64,000 nucleotides of DNA from Pseudomonas thermotolerans DSM 14292 (lineage in GTDB: Bacteria > Pseudomonadota > Gammaproteobacteria > Pseudomonadales > Pseudomonadaceae). The translations under genes and the position numbers were made by a program. Location: assembly GCF_000364625.1 (NCBI RefSeq), contig NZ_KB822619.1, forward strand, positions 1 to 64,000, in the 5' to 3' direction. Of this stretch, positions 45,835-56,061 are shown piece after piece; the first letter of the stretch is position 1; each line of letters begins with the position of its first letter. Below the pieces are notes generated by a model. The model made no database searches and was not told where the DNA came from. It was given only the letters and a program-made list of their open reading frames with translations.

Positions 45835-46269
45835 ATGACTACTGTCTCCGACCGCGACCAGATCCTCGCCCTGCTGGATACCTGGGTGAAGGGCTTCATC
45901 GACAAGGACGTCGCCACCGTGGTGGCCACCTACGCCGAGGACATCGTCGCCTTCGATGCCATCCAGCAGCTGCAGTTCAAGGGCCGCGACGCCTACCGCG
46001 CGCACTGGGAGTTCTGCATGGGCCTCTGCGAGGGCAAGCCGATCTACGAGACCCGCGAACGGGAACTGCAGGTCGACGGCAACCTGGCCTTCGCCCACTA
46101 CCTCTCCCATTGCGGCGGGGTCGATGCGCAGGGCAACGTGCAGGGCTGCTGGTGCCGCGTCACCCAGGGCTTCCGCAAGATCGAAGGGCGCTGGCTGATC
46201 GTTCACGAGCACTTCTCCTTCCCGATCGACCTGGAAAGCAACAAGGCGCTGGTCGACGCTCAGCCCTGA
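45835..46269 (+). CDS. NTF2-like/SnoaL-family protein
   Basis: A 144-residue protein with the NTF2-like cone fold (SDRDQILALLDTWVKGFIDKDVATVVATYAEDIVAFDAIQQLQFKGRDAYRAHWEFCMG, ending EGRWLIVHEHFSFPID), similar to ketosteroid isomerase-like and SgcJ/YybH proteins. No catalytic assignment is possible; several are ligand-binding or enzymatic in secondary metabolism. Divergent from betT. Confidence 0.82.
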   Translation: MTTVSDRDQILALLDTWVKGFIDKDVATVVATYAEDIVAFDAIQQLQFKGRDAYRAHWEFCMGLCEGKPIYETRERELQVDGNLAFAHYLSHCGGVDAQGNVQGCWCRVTQGFRKIEGRWLIVHEHFSFPIDLESNKALVDAQP

Positions 46270-46340
46270 GCCCCCGGTCTTGGGGGCCCGCCAGCCGCTC
46301 CCTTTCCCTTGGCGAGGGGCCAAGCCAGCCCCAAGTCCGT

Positions 46341-47837
46341 CTAAGCCCCCAGCCCCGGCCGATACTGCAGCGCCTCTGCCAGGTGCGGCCGGGCGATGGT
46401 CTCCTGCTCGTCCAGGTCGGCGAGGGTGCGCGCCACCTTGAGCAGCCGGTGGGTGGCGCGCAGGGATAGGCCGAGGCGCTCGCAGGCCTGCTCCAGCCAG
46501 TGCCGGTCGGCCGTGCGCAATGGGCAGTGCTGTCGCAGTCCGGGCAGGTCGAGGGCGGCGTTGGTACAGCCCTGGCGGGCCAGCTGGCGCTGCCGCGCGG
46601 CGGCCACCCGGGCGGCGACGCTAGCGCTCGTCTGAGCGGGTTCGCCGCTCGCCTCGAGCGAGGTGGTTTCCCGCGCCACGGTGATGTGCAGGTCGATGCG
46701 GTCGAGCAGTGGTCCGGACAGCTTGGCGCGGTAGCGCTGCACCTGTTCCGGGGTGCAGCGGCAGCGCCCGCCGGGGTCGTGCAGATAGCCGCAGGGGCAG
46801 GGGTTCATCGCCGCGACCAGTTGGAAGCGCGCCGGGAAGCGTACCCGGTCGCGGGCCCGGGCGATCACGATGTGTCCGGTTTCCAGGGGCTCGCGGAGCA
46901 CCTCGAGAACCTTGCGGTCGAACTCCGGCAGCTCGTCGAGGAACAGCACGCCGTGGTGCGCCAGGGTGATCTCGCCGGGCTGCGGGCGGCTGCCGCCGCC
47001 GACCAGAGCGGGGCCGGAGGCGGAATGGTGTGGGGTACGGAACGGCCGCTGCGGCCAGGCCTCCAGCGGCGTCTGGCTGGCCACCGAGTGGATGGCGGCC
47101 ACCTCCAGGGCCTCGGCTTCGGTGAGCGGCGGCAGCAGGCCAGGCAGGCGGCTGGCCAGGAGGGTCTTGCCGGTGCCTGGCGGGCCGCTGAGCAGGAGGT
47201 TGTGTGCGCCGGCGGCGGCCACCAGCAGGGCACGCTTGGCGGCCAGTTGGCCCTGTACCTCGGCGAGGTCCGGATAGGGCGTCGGCTGCTGCGGCAGGCC
47301 GCGGGCCTGATAGGCGGCCAGCGGCGCGCTGCCGTTGAGGTGCCCGGCCAGCTCCAGTAGGTGGTCCACCGCCAGCACCTTTAGGCCCGAGGCCAGGCTG
47401 GCCTCCTCGGCGTTGGCCCGCGGCACCACTAGGGTGCGTCCACTGGCGCGGGCTGCCAGGGCCGCCGGCAGCACGCCCTGCACCGGGCGCAGGGCGCCGG
47501 AGAGGGCCAGCTCGCCGAGGCATTCCAGGTCGTCCAGGGCCTCTCCCGGAAGCTGTCCGCTGGCGGCGAGAATGCCCAGGGCGATGGCCAGGTCGAAGCG
47601 TCCGCCGTCCTTGGGCAGGTCGGCGGGGGCCAGGTTGAGGGTGATGCGCCGCGCTGGGAAGTCGAAGCCGGCGTTGAGAATCGCGCTGCGCACGCGGTCC
47701 TTGCTTTCCTTGACGCTGGTTTCCGGCAGGCCGACCAGGGTCAGGGACGGCAGGCCGTTGGCGAGATGGGCCTCGACGGTGACGGCCGGCGCCTCGACGC
47801 CGACCAGTGCGCGGCTGTGGATGATGGCCAGGGACAT
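46341..47837 (-). CDS. comM: YifB-family Mg chelatase-like AAA ATPase (ComM)
   Basis: A 498-residue protein: N-terminal Lon-S5-like domain (MSLAIIHSRALVGVEAPAVTVEAHLANGLPSLTLVGLPETSVKESKDRV), AAA domain with Walker A GPPGTGKTLL and Walker B VLFLDELPEF, then the Mg chelatase-type C-terminal domain with a zinc-finger-like CPCGYLHDPGGRCRC. ComM is a hexameric helicase that aids branch migration during natural transformation. ATG 47837 has the family N-terminus; 34 bp after ubiK. Confidence 0.95.
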   Translation of the reverse strand: MSLAIIHSRALVGVEAPAVTVEAHLANGLPSLTLVGLPETSVKESKDRVRSAILNAGFDFPARRITLNLAPADLPKDGGRFDLAIALGILAASGQLPGEALDDLECLGELALSGALRPVQGVLPAALAARASGRTLVVPRANAEEASLASGLKVLAVDHLLELAGHLNGSAPLAAYQARGLPQQPTPYPDLAEVQGQLAAKRALLVAAAGAHNLLLSGPPGTGKTLLASRLPGLLPPLTEAEALEVAAIHSVASQTPLEAWPQRPFRTPHHSASGPALVGGGSRPQPGEITLAHHGVLFLDELPEFDRKVLEVLREPLETGHIVIARARDRVRFPARFQLVAAMNPCPCGYLHDPGGRCRCTPEQVQRYRAKLSGPLLDRIDLHITVARETTSLEASGEPAQTSASVAARVAAARQRQLARQGCTNAALDLPGLRQHCPLRTADRHWLEQACERLGLSLRATHRLLKVARTLADLDEQETIARPHLAEALQYRPGLGA

Positions 47838-47871
47838 GATCGCTCCTTGATCGACTGTCCCGCCTGCGGGG

Positions 47872-48132
47872 TCACTCGGCGGGCGGGTTCTGCTTGGCTT
47901 CCAGCTCGGCGACCCGCGCCTCCAGCGCCTCCAGGCGCGCACGGGTGCGGGCCAGCACGGTCATCTGACTGTCGAATTCCTCGCGGCTGACCAGGTCGAG
48001 CTTGCTGAAGGCGCTCTGCAGCAGGGCCTTGAACTGGCTTTCCAGCTCCGTGCGGGGCAGCGGGCTGTCGGTGCCGAACAGGCGGGTGGCTTGGCTGGCG
48101 AGGGCGTCGAGCAGGGCTTTGGGTGGCAGCAT
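47872..48132 (-). CDS. ubiK: Ubiquinone biosynthesis accessory factor UbiK
   Basis: An 86-residue small helical protein of the BMFP/YqiC family (MLPPKALLDALASQATRLFG, and a C-terminal coiled coil EFDSQMTVLARTRARLEALEARVAELEAKQ). UbiK helps the lipid-binding Ubi complex in aerobic ubiquinone synthesis. Divergent from glnK and in line with comM. Confidence 0.9.
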   Translation of the reverse strand: MLPPKALLDALASQATRLFGTDSPLPRTELESQFKALLQSAFSKLDLVSREEFDSQMTVLARTRARLEALEARVAELEAKQNPPAE

Positions 48133-48222
48133 GGCGATGGTTCCGATGAAGACGCTCGCAGTGTATCACGCCGCCCGGCGGCCAGAATTTGCACAGCTAT
48201 TGAGCGAGCCCGTCGGGTTGGT

Positions 48223-48239
48223 TGCACCAATATGGTGCG
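48223..48239 (+). promoter_or_regulatory. NtrC-type binding site
   Basis: TGCACC-aatat-GGTGCG matches the NtrC dyad TGCACC-N5-GGTGCA in all but the last base. Centred about 110 bp before the predicted start of transcription, the usual enhancer position. Confidence 0.7.
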
Positions 48240-48314
48240 CGTGTCGTGGCAAATTGCCCCGCATGCCGTCCGGGGACGCGCGCCATGCCTCGAAAATCCT
48301 GGACTGCACGGACA

Positions 48315-48330
48315 TGGCAAGGTTTCTGCT
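48315..48330 (+). promoter_or_regulatory. Sigma-54 promoter of glnK-amtB
   Basis: TGGCAAGGTTTCTGCT has the invariant GG (48316-48317) and GC (48328-48329) spaced correctly for sigma-54. Predicted start of transcription near 48341. Together with the NtrC site this fits nitrogen-limited control. Confidence 0.65.
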
Positions 48331-48370
48331 TGGTAAGCGCTGACGCATGCACTGATGCAGTTCGGTGCAG

Positions 48371-48396
48371 GGTGGAACGGGGGGAGTCGTTCCACC
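48371..48396 (+). other. 9-bp perfect hairpin in the glnK leader
   Basis: GGTGGAACG (48371-48379) pairs with CGTTCCACC (48388-48396) over an 8-nt loop. It lies 30 nt into the predicted leader. No T-tract follows, so termination is unlikely. Confidence 0.5.
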
Positions 48397-48477
48397 GGAA
48401 GGCGGTTGGTTGTTGTCGGGATGGCCGAGCCAGGGCTCCCGATGCGTTACAAAGCCAGACACTGCGCATAGACTTGA

Positions 48478-48867
<390 letters not shown>

Positions 48868-48899
48868 TTCGCCGAACCCAAAGCCCCAGGAGAAAACAT

Positions 48900-50222
48900 A
48901 TGACTCTGCGTAAGCTCGCAGGGCTAGGAGCCCTCGTGTCCCTGTTCACCGCACCCGGCCTGGCCATGGCCGAGGAAGCGGCCACCCTGAACGCCGGCGA
49001 TACCGCGTGGATGCTGACCTCCACCGCGCTGGTGCTGTTCATGACCATCCCCGGCCTGGCGCTGTTCTACGGCGGCATGGTGCGTTCCAAGAACATCCTC
49101 TCGGTGATGATGCAATGCTTCGCCATCACCGGCCTGATGAGCATCCTGTGGTTCGCCTACGGCTACAGCCTGGCCTTCGACACCACCGGCATGGAACAGG
49201 GTGTCGTCAACTTCAACTCCTTCGTGGGTAGCCTGAATAACGCCTTCCTGAGCAACCTGACCAAGGACAGCCTGGTCGGCGCCTTCCCGGAAAGCGTGTT
49301 CGTCACCTTCCAGATGACCTTCGCGATCATCACCCCGGCGCTGATCGTCGGTGCCTTCGCCGAGCGCATGAAGTTCTCCGCGATGCTGGTCTTCATGGCC
49401 ATCTGGTTCACCATCGTCTACGCCCCCATGTGCCACATGGTGTGGTCCGGCGACGGTGCCTTCCTGTGGGATGAAGGCGTGATCGACTTCGCCGGCGGCA
49501 CCGTGGTGCACATCAACGCCGGTATCGCCGGCCTGGTGGCCTGCCTGGTGCTGGGTAAGCGCAAGGGCTATCCGACCACCCCGATGGCCCCGCACAACCT
49601 CGGCTACACCCTGATCGGTGCTGCCATGCTGTGGATCGGCTGGTTCGGCTTCAACGCCGGCTCCGCGGCCGCCGCTGACGACACCGCCGGCATGGCCATG
49701 CTGGTGACCCAGATCGCCACCGCTGCTGCCGCACTGGGCTGGATGTTCGCCGAGTGGGTCACCCACGGCAAACCGAGCGCCCTGGGCATCGCCTCCGGTG
49801 TGGTGGCCGGTCTGGTGGCCATTACCCCGGCTGCCGGTGCGGTCGGCCCGGTGGGCGCCCTGGTGATCGGCATCGCCGCCGGCGTGATCTGCTTCTTCTC
49901 CGCCACCAGCCTGAAGCGCAAGCTGGGCTATGACGACTCCCTCGACGTGTTCGGCGTGCACTGCATCGGCGGTATCGTCGGCGCGATCCTGGTCGGTGCC
50001 TTCGGCGCCCCGTCCCTGGGCGGCTTTGGCGAGATCGAGAGCATCGCCAGCCAGCTGTGGATCCAGACCGAGAGCGTGCTGTTCACCATCGTCTACACCA
50101 CCGTGCTGACCTTCATCATCCTCAAGGTCGTGGATGCGGTGATGGGCCTGCGTGTCAGCGAAGAGGAAGAGACCGTCGGTCTCGACCTGGCCCTGCACAA
50201 CGAGCGCGGCTACAACCTGTAA
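48900..50222 (+). CDS. amtB: Ammonium transporter AmtB
   Basis: A 440-residue inner-membrane channel-type transporter with a cleavable signal peptide (about 1-24, APGLAMA) and 11 helices. The twin pore histidines are in GGTVVHINAGIAG and DVFGVHCIGGIVGAI, and NSFVGSLNNAF, MCHMVWSGDGAF and the aromatic gate residues are conserved. C-terminal tail SEEEETVGLDLALHNERGYNL is the GlnK contact. Operon with glnK. Confidence 0.97.
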   Translation: MTLRKLAGLGALVSLFTAPGLAMAEEAATLNAGDTAWMLTSTALVLFMTIPGLALFYGGMVRSKNILSVMMQCFAITGLMSILWFAYGYSLAFDTTGMEQGVVNFNSFVGSLNNAFLSNLTKDSLVGAFPESVFVTFQMTFAIITPALIVGAFAERMKFSAMLVFMAIWFTIVYAPMCHMVWSGDGAFLWDEGVIDFAGGTVVHINAGIAGLVACLVLGKRKGYPTTPMAPHNLGYTLIGAAMLWIGWFGFNAGSAAAADDTAGMAMLVTQIATAAAALGWMFAEWVTHGKPSALGIASGVVAGLVAITPAAGAVGPVGALVIGIAAGVICFFSATSLKRKLGYDDSLDVFGVHCIGGIVGAILVGAFGAPSLGGFGEIESIASQLWIQTESVLFTIVYTTVLTFIILKVVDAVMGLRVSEEEETVGLDLALHNERGYNL

Positions 50223-50242
50223 GCCTCGCCTGCGGTACCCGA

Positions 50243-50269
50243 AACGCCCGGCTCTCGCCGGGCGTTTTG
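50243..50269 (+). terminator. Terminator after glnK-amtB
   Basis: AAACGCCCGGC (50243-50253), loop tctc, GCCGGGCGTTT (50258-50268), then TG. An 11-bp perfect stem with a short T run. Confidence 0.85.
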
Positions 50270-50363
50270 CTGTCTGCGGACATGACCTGCCAGGCCCGGC
50301 CAAGGTCGCTCTTTGCTTTTCCACGGGGCACGCTAGAATGCGCGCCAAACTGGAGGGCTCAGT

Positions 50364-50789
50364 ATGTGGCAGCAGCGCCTGATCCGCCTGCAACCGCGGC
50401 CGCGGGGGTTTCACCTGGTTACCGAGGAGATCCTCGCCGCCTTGCCGGAACTGCGTGACTGCCGCGTCGGTCTGTTACACCTGTGGCTGCGCCACACCTC
50501 GGCTTCGCTGACCGTCAACGAGAACGCCGATCCCGCGGTGCGCCGCGACTTCGAGCGCTTCTTCTCGCGGCTGGCGCCGGAGGGCGAGGGCGGCTACGAG
50601 CATGACTACGAAGGGCCGGATGACCTGCCGGCGCATTTCAAGGCCAGCCTGCTCGGTTGCCAGCTGAGCCTGCCGGTGGCCGATGGCCGCCTGGCGCTGG
50701 GTACCTGGCAGGGCATCTACCTCGGCGAGCACCGAGAGCATGGCGGCTCACGCCAGGTCATCGCCACCCTCTATGGCGAGACCGTTTGA
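50364..50789 (+). CDS. yjbQ: YjbQ/UPF0047 family protein
   Basis: A 141-residue protein of the YjbQ family, several of which show weak thiamine-phosphate synthase activity. Conserved residues: [66 protein letters not shown]. The physiological role is unsettled. The start is ATG 50364 with GGAGG 9 nt upstream. Confidence 0.9.
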   Translation: MWQQRLIRLQPRPRGFHLVTEEILAALPELRDCRVGLLHLWLRHTSASLTVNENADPAVRRDFERFFSRLAPEGEGGYEHDYEGPDDLPAHFKASLLGCQLSLPVADGRLALGTWQGIYLGEHREHGGSRQVIATLYGETV

Positions 50790-50864
50790 AATTTTCCGGC
50801 GGCGTTCTATAGGTACGTGGCCGGGCTATAACTAACCTGCTTTTCGCAAGTCATGAGGTTGAAC

Positions 50865-51188
50865 ATGAGCGACGAAGAACTGGAACAAGACGAGCTGGAA
50901 GGCGTCGAGGACGACGGCGAAGAGCTGGCGGCCGCCGATGACGGCGATGTGGAGATCGACGACGGCGACGAGGGCGAAGCCGTCCTCAAGCCCGGCAAGA
51001 AGGCCAAGGCGGCCGTGGAGCCGGAAGAGCTGCCCAGCATCGAGGCCAAGCAGAAGGAGCGCGAAGCCCTGGAACGCGCCATGCAGGAATTCCTCGCGCG
51101 TGGCGGCAAGGTCCAGGAGATCGAGCCCAACGTGGTCGCCGACCCGCCCCGCAAGCCGGACAGCAAGTACGGCAGCCGGCCCATCTGA
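50865..51188 (+). CDS. sutA: RNA polymerase-associated regulator SutA
   Basis: A 107-residue very acidic small protein. The first 45 residues are mostly Asp/Glu (EELEQDELEGVEDDGEELAA), then a basic KPGKKAKAA patch, a helical stretch (SIEAKQKEREALERAMQEFLARGGKVQEIEPNVV) and the C-terminal KPDSKYGSRPI. P. aeruginosa SutA (PA5285) binds RNA polymerase and raises transcription in slow-growing cells. The ATG 50865 begins MSDEEL after GAGG. Confidence 0.92.
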   Translation: MSDEELEQDELEGVEDDGEELAAADDGDVEIDDGDEGEAVLKPGKKAKAAVEPEELPSIEAKQKEREALERAMQEFLARGGKVQEIEPNVVADPPRKPDSKYGSRPI

Positions 51189-51289
51189 GTCAGTCGCCCA
51201 GGTCCGTCGCGGACCTCGGTGGTTTGCCCGACACCCTGCGAGAGCGCTGCTTTCGCGGGGTGTCTTCGTTTCAGGGGCAAAGTGGCCCT

Positions 51290-51988
51290 TCAGCCGCCCC
51301 AGCGCGCCAGCAGTCCCGGCAGTTCGGCGAGACTGCGGATTTGCCCATCCGGGGCGTCCTCGCCTTCCCAGTCCAGGCCGCCCGGATTGAACCACACGGC
51401 GCGCAGGCCGGCGGCCAGGGCGCCGCGGATGTCGTCGCCGGGGTGGTCGCCGATGTGCACCGCCTGGTCGGGGTGCGCCCCGACCCGCTTCAGCGCCTCG
51501 CGGAAGGGCGCCGGATCCGGCTTGCCGACGCCCAGCTCCTCGGCGCAGAGGGCGAACTGGAAGTAGTCGGCCAGGCCCAGGCGGCGTACGTCGGCGTTGC
51601 CGTTGGTGATCACCCCCAGGTGGTAGCGGCCGGCGAGGGTTTCCAGGGTCGGTACCGTGTCCGGGAAGAAGGTGATGCGGTGGCGGGCGCTAAGCATCGC
51701 CTGGAAGGCGCCTTCGGCCAGTCGCAGGGCCTCGTGGTGGGGGTAGCCGACCTCCGTCAGGGCGTGGAACAGCGTGCGTCGGCGCAGCTCGCTGAGCCGG
51801 TGGCGCAGACCGGGCTCGTGCGCCACGAGGCGGCTGCGGATCGCCCAGAGGAACTCCACCGGCCGTTCGACCAGGCGCGGGGCGTGGACCGCCAGCCAGT
51901 CGCGCATCGCCGCCTCGGCGCCCTGGATCACCGGGCGGTTGTCCCACAGGGTGTCGTCGAGGTCGAAGGTGATCAGGCGAATGCTCAT
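51290..51988 (-). CDS. HAD-family hydrolase (YigB-like)
   Basis: A 232-residue haloacid dehalogenase-like phosphatase with motif [10 protein letters not shown], motif [10 protein letters not shown], motif III lysine in [10 protein letters not shown] and motif [18 protein letters not shown]. coli YigB, a close type, dephosphorylates FMN and other sugar phosphates; substrate here unknown. Its start overlaps the xerC stop by 4 nt, as in many gammaproteobacteria. Confidence 0.92.
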   Translation of the reverse strand: MSIRLITFDLDDTLWDNRPVIQGAEAAMRDWLAVHAPRLVERPVEFLWAIRSRLVAHEPGLRHRLSELRRRTLFHALTEVGYPHHEALRLAEGAFQAMLSARHRITFFPDTVPTLETLAGRYHLGVITNGNADVRRLGLADYFQFALCAEELGVGKPDPAPFREALKRVGAHPDQAVHIGDHPGDDIRGALAAGLRAVWFNPGGLDWEGEDAPDGQIRSLAELPGLLARWGG

Positions 51989-52890
51989 TCGCTCGCTCCG
52001 CTGCGGCGCTTGGCGCGCGGATGGGCGCTGTCGTAGACCTTGGCCAGGTGCTGGAAGTCCAGGTGGGTATAGACCTGGGTGGTGGCGATGTCGGCATGCC
52101 CGAGCAGCTCCTGCACCGCGCGCAGGTCCTGGGAGGATTCCAGCAGATGGCTGGCGAAGCTGTGACGCAGCATGTGCGGGTGGAGGTGCTGGCCCAGCTC
52201 GCGGATCCCCGCCTGGCGTACCCGCAGCTGCACGGCGCGGGGGCTCAGGCGGCGGCCCTGCTGGCTGACGAACAGGGCGCCGTCGGCCGGGCGGCTCTGC
52301 GCGCGCAGCGGCAGCCACTCTTCGAGGGCCGCGCGGGCCTTGCTGCCCACCGGCAGGACGCGGGTCTTGCTGCCCTTGCCGCGTACCTCCACCAGCCCGG
52401 CGGCCAGGTCGAGCTGCTCCAGGTTCAGGCCGACCAGCTCGGAGAGGCGCAGCCCGGAGGAGTAGAAAAGCTCCAGCAGCGCCTGGTCGCGGCGGGCGAT
52501 GAAGTCGTCCTCCACCGCGCCGTCGAGCAATTGGGCGGTACGGTCGGCATCCAACAGGCGCGGCAGGCGCCGTTCGCCCTTGGGCGGGCGCAGGCCGCTG
52601 GCCGGATCGTGGCGGCAGCGGCCCTCGCGGTTCAGGTAGCGGTACAGGCCGCGCACCGCCGAGAGTAGGCGGGCCAGGGAGCGGCTGGACTGGCCCTGGC
52701 CGTGCAGGCGGGCGACGAAGCCGCGCAGGCGGCGCCCGTCCAGATCGGCCCAGGCGGCGATCCCGGCCTGCTCCGCGAGATCGCGGACCTTCTCCAGGTC
52801 GCGGCGGTAGCCGTCCAAGGTATGGGCGGACACCTGGCGCTCGCTGCGCAGGTGTTCCAGGTAGGCGGTAAGGTCGGCTTCCAGCGTCAC
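51985..52890 (-). CDS. xerC: Site-specific tyrosine recombinase XerC
   Basis: Resolves chromosome dimers at dif together with XerD and FtsK. The 301-residue protein has an N-terminal SAM-like domain and a catalytic domain with all six active-site residues: Arg148, Lys172, His239, Arg242, His265 and the nucleophile Tyr274 ([38 protein letters not shown]). It lies in the dapF operon as in other pseudomonads. Confidence 0.97.
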   Translation of the reverse strand: MTLEADLTAYLEHLRSERQVSAHTLDGYRRDLEKVRDLAEQAGIAAWADLDGRRLRGFVARLHGQGQSSRSLARLLSAVRGLYRYLNREGRCRHDPASGLRPPKGERRLPRLLDADRTAQLLDGAVEDDFIARRDQALLELFYSSGLRLSELVGLNLEQLDLAAGLVEVRGKGSKTRVLPVGSKARAALEEWLPLRAQSRPADGALFVSQQGRRLSPRAVQLRVRQAGIRELGQHLHPHMLRHSFASHLLESSQDLRAVQELLGHADIATTQVYTHLDFQHLAKVYDSAHPRAKRRSGASE

Positions 52891-52945
52891 GCTCGTGCTC
52901 CCGGCGGGGCCTGTCCCGTAGCTTGAGGCCTGCGCCGCGCGGCGT

Positions 52946-53638
52946 CTAGCGCGCCGACGGCTGAGGAGCGACGAAGCGCGGCAGGATGCGGGCCAGGACC
53001 TCGGCGATGTAGCCGAGGAACAGGGTGCCCAGCGAGCTCTTGTAGTGCTGCGGGTCGGGGCTTCCGATCGCCAGCACGCCGTGCAGGCCCTGGTGGGCCA
53101 GGGCGACCATGGCCGCCGAGCCGACCTGTGGGGCCTCGGCGCCGAACAGGAATTCCAGCTCGTTGGCGCGCAGCACGCCGCAGACCGTCTTGCTGCCGCC
53201 GAGCAGGCCGCCGATGGCCTGGTGGGCCTCGGCGTCGCTGACCCAGCGGCCGACGCCCAACGGCGTGTCGTTGAACAGGATCAGGCTGACGTGGGGCACC
53301 TGGAAGGCATGCCGCAGGTTGTCCTCCACGGCGCCGACCACTTCCTCCAGGCTGGTGGCGTCGAGGATGTCGAGCACCAGGCGGCGGGTCTTGTCGAACA
53401 GCCGGTCGTTCTCGCGGGCCACGTCCATCAGCTGCGACAGGCGGTGGCGCATCTCGATGTTGCGCTCGCGGAGCAGTTTGACCTGGCGCTCCACCAGCGA
53501 TACCGCCTCGCCCGGCTGGTGCGGAATGCGCAGCTCGGGGATCAGCTCCTCGTGGTCGACGAAGAATTCCGGGTGCTGGCGCAGATAGGCGGCCACCTGC
53601 TCGGCGTCGAGGGCGGCGGGCTGTTGCTGATCGGTCAT
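52946..53638 (-). CDS. DUF484 family GAF-like protein
   Basis: A 230-residue protein of the DUF484/GAF-like family with an N-terminal helical segment ([53 protein letters not shown]), then a GAF-type domain (about 85-220). Always found between dapF and xerC in this operon, but no function is proven. The start ATG 53638 overlaps the dapF stop by 4 nt. Confidence 0.9.
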   Translation of the reverse strand: MTDQQQPAALDAEQVAAYLRQHPEFFVDHEELIPELRIPHQPGEAVSLVERQVKLLRERNIEMRHRLSQLMDVARENDRLFDKTRRLVLDILDATSLEEVVGAVEDNLRHAFQVPHVSLILFNDTPLGVGRWVSDAEAHQAIGGLLGGSKTVCGVLRANELEFLFGAEAPQVGSAAMVALAHQGLHGVLAIGSPDPQHYKSSLGTLFLGYIAEVLARILPRFVAPQPSAR

Positions 53639-54465
53639 AGACGAACCTGTCCTTCGTACACGCGAACGGCCGGGCCGGTCATCATAACCGGCTGTCCCGG
53701 GCCTGCCCACTCGATGGACAGCTTGCCGCCGGGCAGCTCGATCTGTACCGGGGAGTCCATCCAGCCCTGGCGGATCGCCGCAACCGCCGCGGCGCAGGCG
53801 CCGGTGCCGCAGGCCTGGGTCTCGCCGGCGCCGCGTTCCCAGACGCGCAGTTTGGCGTGGTGGCGGTCGAGCACCTGGAGGAAGCCGACGTTGACCCGCT
53901 GCGGGAAGCGCGGGTGATGCTCCAGCTTCGGCCCCAGCTCGTGCACCGGCGCCGTGCGCACGTCGTCGACGCGCAGCACCGCGTGGGGGTTGCCCATGGA
54001 CAGCGCGGCCAGCTCGATGCTCTGGCCATCCAGCTCCACCAGATAGCTGAGCGCCTCGTCGTCGGCCTGGAAGGGCACCTGCGCGGGGGCCAGGCGAGGC
54101 GCGCCCATGTTCACGGTGACCTGGCCGTCGGGGCGCACGTTGAGCTCGATGATCCCGCCCTTGGTCTCGACGCGGATCCGCTTCTTCACGGTCAGGCGCT
54201 TGTCCAGCACGAAGCGGGCGAAGCAGCGCGCGCCGTTGCCGCACTGCTCCACCTCCGAGCCGTCGGAGTTGAAGATGCGGTAGCGGAAGTCCACCTCCGG
54301 GTCGGACGGCGCCTCGACCAGCAGCAGTTGGTCGAAGCCGATGCCGGTGTGGCGGTCGCCCCAGGCCTTGGCGTGCTTGGGCTGGATGTGCGCGTGCTGG
54401 CTGATCAGATCGATGACCATGAAGTCGTTGCCGAGGCCGTGCATCTTGGTGAAACGCAGCAGCAT
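53635..54465 (-). CDS. dapF: Diaminopimelate epimerase
   Basis: Converts LL- to meso-diaminopimelate for lysine and peptidoglycan. The 276-residue protein has the two catalytic cysteines, Cys75 (QCGNGARC) and Cys219 ([11 protein letters not shown]), and the family start [15 protein letters not shown]. The motif reads QCGNGARC, as in many members. Four nt after lysA. Confidence 0.98.
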   Translation of the reverse strand: MLLRFTKMHGLGNDFMVIDLISQHAHIQPKHAKAWGDRHTGIGFDQLLLVEAPSDPEVDFRYRIFNSDGSEVEQCGNGARCFARFVLDKRLTVKKRIRVETKGGIIELNVRPDGQVTVNMGAPRLAPAQVPFQADDEALSYLVELDGQSIELAALSMGNPHAVLRVDDVRTAPVHELGPKLEHHPRFPQRVNVGFLQVLDRHHAKLRVWERGAGETQACGTGACAAAVAAIRQGWMDSPVQIELPGGKLSIEWAGPGQPVMMTGPAVRVYEGQVRL

Positions 54466-54469
54466 GGCA

Positions 54470-55717
54470 TCACTCCGGCAGCAGGCTTTCGCCGGCGAAC
54501 AGCTCGGTCAGGGTCTCGCGGCGGCGCACCTCGAAAGCCCGGGTGCCGTCCACCAGCACCTCGGCGGCGCGGCCGCGGGTGTTGTAGTTGGAGCTCATGA
54601 CGAAACCATAGGCGCCCGCCGAGCGCACGGCCAGCAGGTCGCCTTCCTCCAGCACCAGGTCGCGCTGCTTGGCGAGGAAGTCGCCGGTCTCGCAGATCGG
54701 CCCGACCACGTCGTAGCAGCGCGACTCGCCGTCCCGCGGGCGCACCGGGACTATGTCCATCCAGGCTTGGTAGAGGGCTGGGCGAATCAGGTCGTTCATC
54801 GCCGCGTCGACGATGGCGAAGTCCTTGTGGGCGGTGTGCTTGAGGTATTCCACGCGGGTCAGCAGCACCCCGGCGTTGGCTACGATGGAGCGCCCTGGCT
54901 CGAACACCAGAGCCAGGTCGCGACCGGCGAGGCGCTCGCGCACCGCGCGGATGTAGTCGCCAGCCAGCGGCGGCTCCTCGTCGCGGTAGCGCACGCCGAG
55001 GCCGCCGCCGAGGTCGAGGTGGCGGATGCGGATGCCGCGCACGGCCAGGCGGTCGATCAGCGCCAGCAGACGGTCGAGGGCATCGAGGAAGGGCGGCAGG
55101 CTGGTCAGCTGCGAGCCGATGTGGCAGTCGACGCCAACCACCTCGAGGTTCGCCAGCTCGGCGGCGCGGGCGTAGACCGCCTCGGCCTCGTCGATGTCGA
55201 TGCCGAACTTGTTCTCCTTGAGGCCGGTGGAGATGTAGGGGTGGGTGCCGGCATCCACGTCCGGGTTGACGCGCAGCGACACCGGGGCCTTGACCCCTAG
55301 CTCGGCGGCCACCTGCTGGAGGCGTTCCAGCTCGACGCTGGATTCCACGTTGAAGCAGTGCACGCCTACTTCCAGGGCACGGCGCATGTCCTCGCGGCTC
55401 TTGCCGACTCCGGAGAAGACGATCCTGCCAGGTTCGCCACCGGCGGCCAGGACACGCTCCAGCTCGCCGCGGGAGACGATGTCGAAGCCCGCGCCGAGGC
55501 GCGCCAGGACGTTCAGTACGCCGAGGTTGGAGTTCGCCTTGACGGCGAAGCAGACCAGGTGCGGCAGGCCGGTCAGGGCCTCGGCATAGGCACGGTACTG
55601 CGCCTCGATGTGGGCGCGGGAATAGACGTAGGTGGGGGTGCCGAAGCGGGCGGCCAGCGCGGACAGGGCCACGCCTTCCGCGTACAGTTCGCCGTCGCGG
55701 TACTCGAAGGCTTCCAT
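54470..55717 (-). CDS. lysA: Diaminopimelate decarboxylase
   Basis: PLP enzyme that makes L-lysine from meso-DAP. The 415-residue protein carries the PLP lysine Lys60 in CFAVKANSN, the [18 protein letters not shown] segment, HLDLGGGLG and the C-terminal CETGDF region that binds substrate. Located between lptM and dapF, so DAP supply and consumption are encoded together. Confidence 0.98.
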   Translation of the reverse strand: MEAFEYRDGELYAEGVALSALAARFGTPTYVYSRAHIEAQYRAYAEALTGLPHLVCFAVKANSNLGVLNVLARLGAGFDIVSRGELERVLAAGGEPGRIVFSGVGKSREDMRRALEVGVHCFNVESSVELERLQQVAAELGVKAPVSLRVNPDVDAGTHPYISTGLKENKFGIDIDEAEAVYARAAELANLEVVGVDCHIGSQLTSLPPFLDALDRLLALIDRLAVRGIRIRHLDLGGGLGVRYRDEEPPLAGDYIRAVRERLAGRDLALVFEPGRSIVANAGVLLTRVEYLKHTAHKDFAIVDAAMNDLIRPALYQAWMDIVPVRPRDGESRCYDVVGPICETGDFLAKQRDLVLEEGDLLAVRSAGAYGFVMSSNYNTRGRAAEVLVDGTRAFEVRRRETLTELFAGESLLPE

Positions 55718-55733
55718 CAGAATGCCTCCCTGC

Positions 55734-55874
55734 TCAGAGTCCGAAGACGTCTTTGTCGCGTTTCTCGACGGTTTCCTGATCGTCAGGATGGTACAGCGGG
55801 CCCTTCTGGCCGCAGCCGGCGAGGGTACCGCCGAGCAGGGCCAGGGCGAGCAGGGGAAGCAGCAGGCGCTTCAT
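55734..55874 (-). CDS. lptM: LPS translocon maturation chaperone LptM (lipoprotein)
   Basis: A 46-residue outer-membrane lipoprotein with a signal peptide and lipobox LAGC (Cys21), followed by GQKGPLYHPDD. E. coli LptM (YifL) promotes LptD oxidative maturation; the pseudomonad gene was earlier called lppL. It heads the lptM-lysA-dapF operon. The ATG 55874 is chosen from a longer frame by the signal peptide. Confidence 0.9.
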   Translation of the reverse strand: MKRLLLPLLALALLGGTLAGCGQKGPLYHPDDQETVEKRDKDVFGL

Positions 55875-56061
55875 GGGTCGAATCCTTGTAAAAGCGGGAA
55901 TAGCGCCGGAGTATACCGGCCCCCCGGCGCATTGCCTATGTCGCGGCTGCCCGTCCGGCGGGGCCGGGCCGGGGCTGGCGCGGCTTCCCGGGGCGGCCTC
56001 CCGGCGGGGAGAATGTCGCCGCCCGACCCGGGGCCATTCGGGGTTTCGTCGAGGAGAGTGC

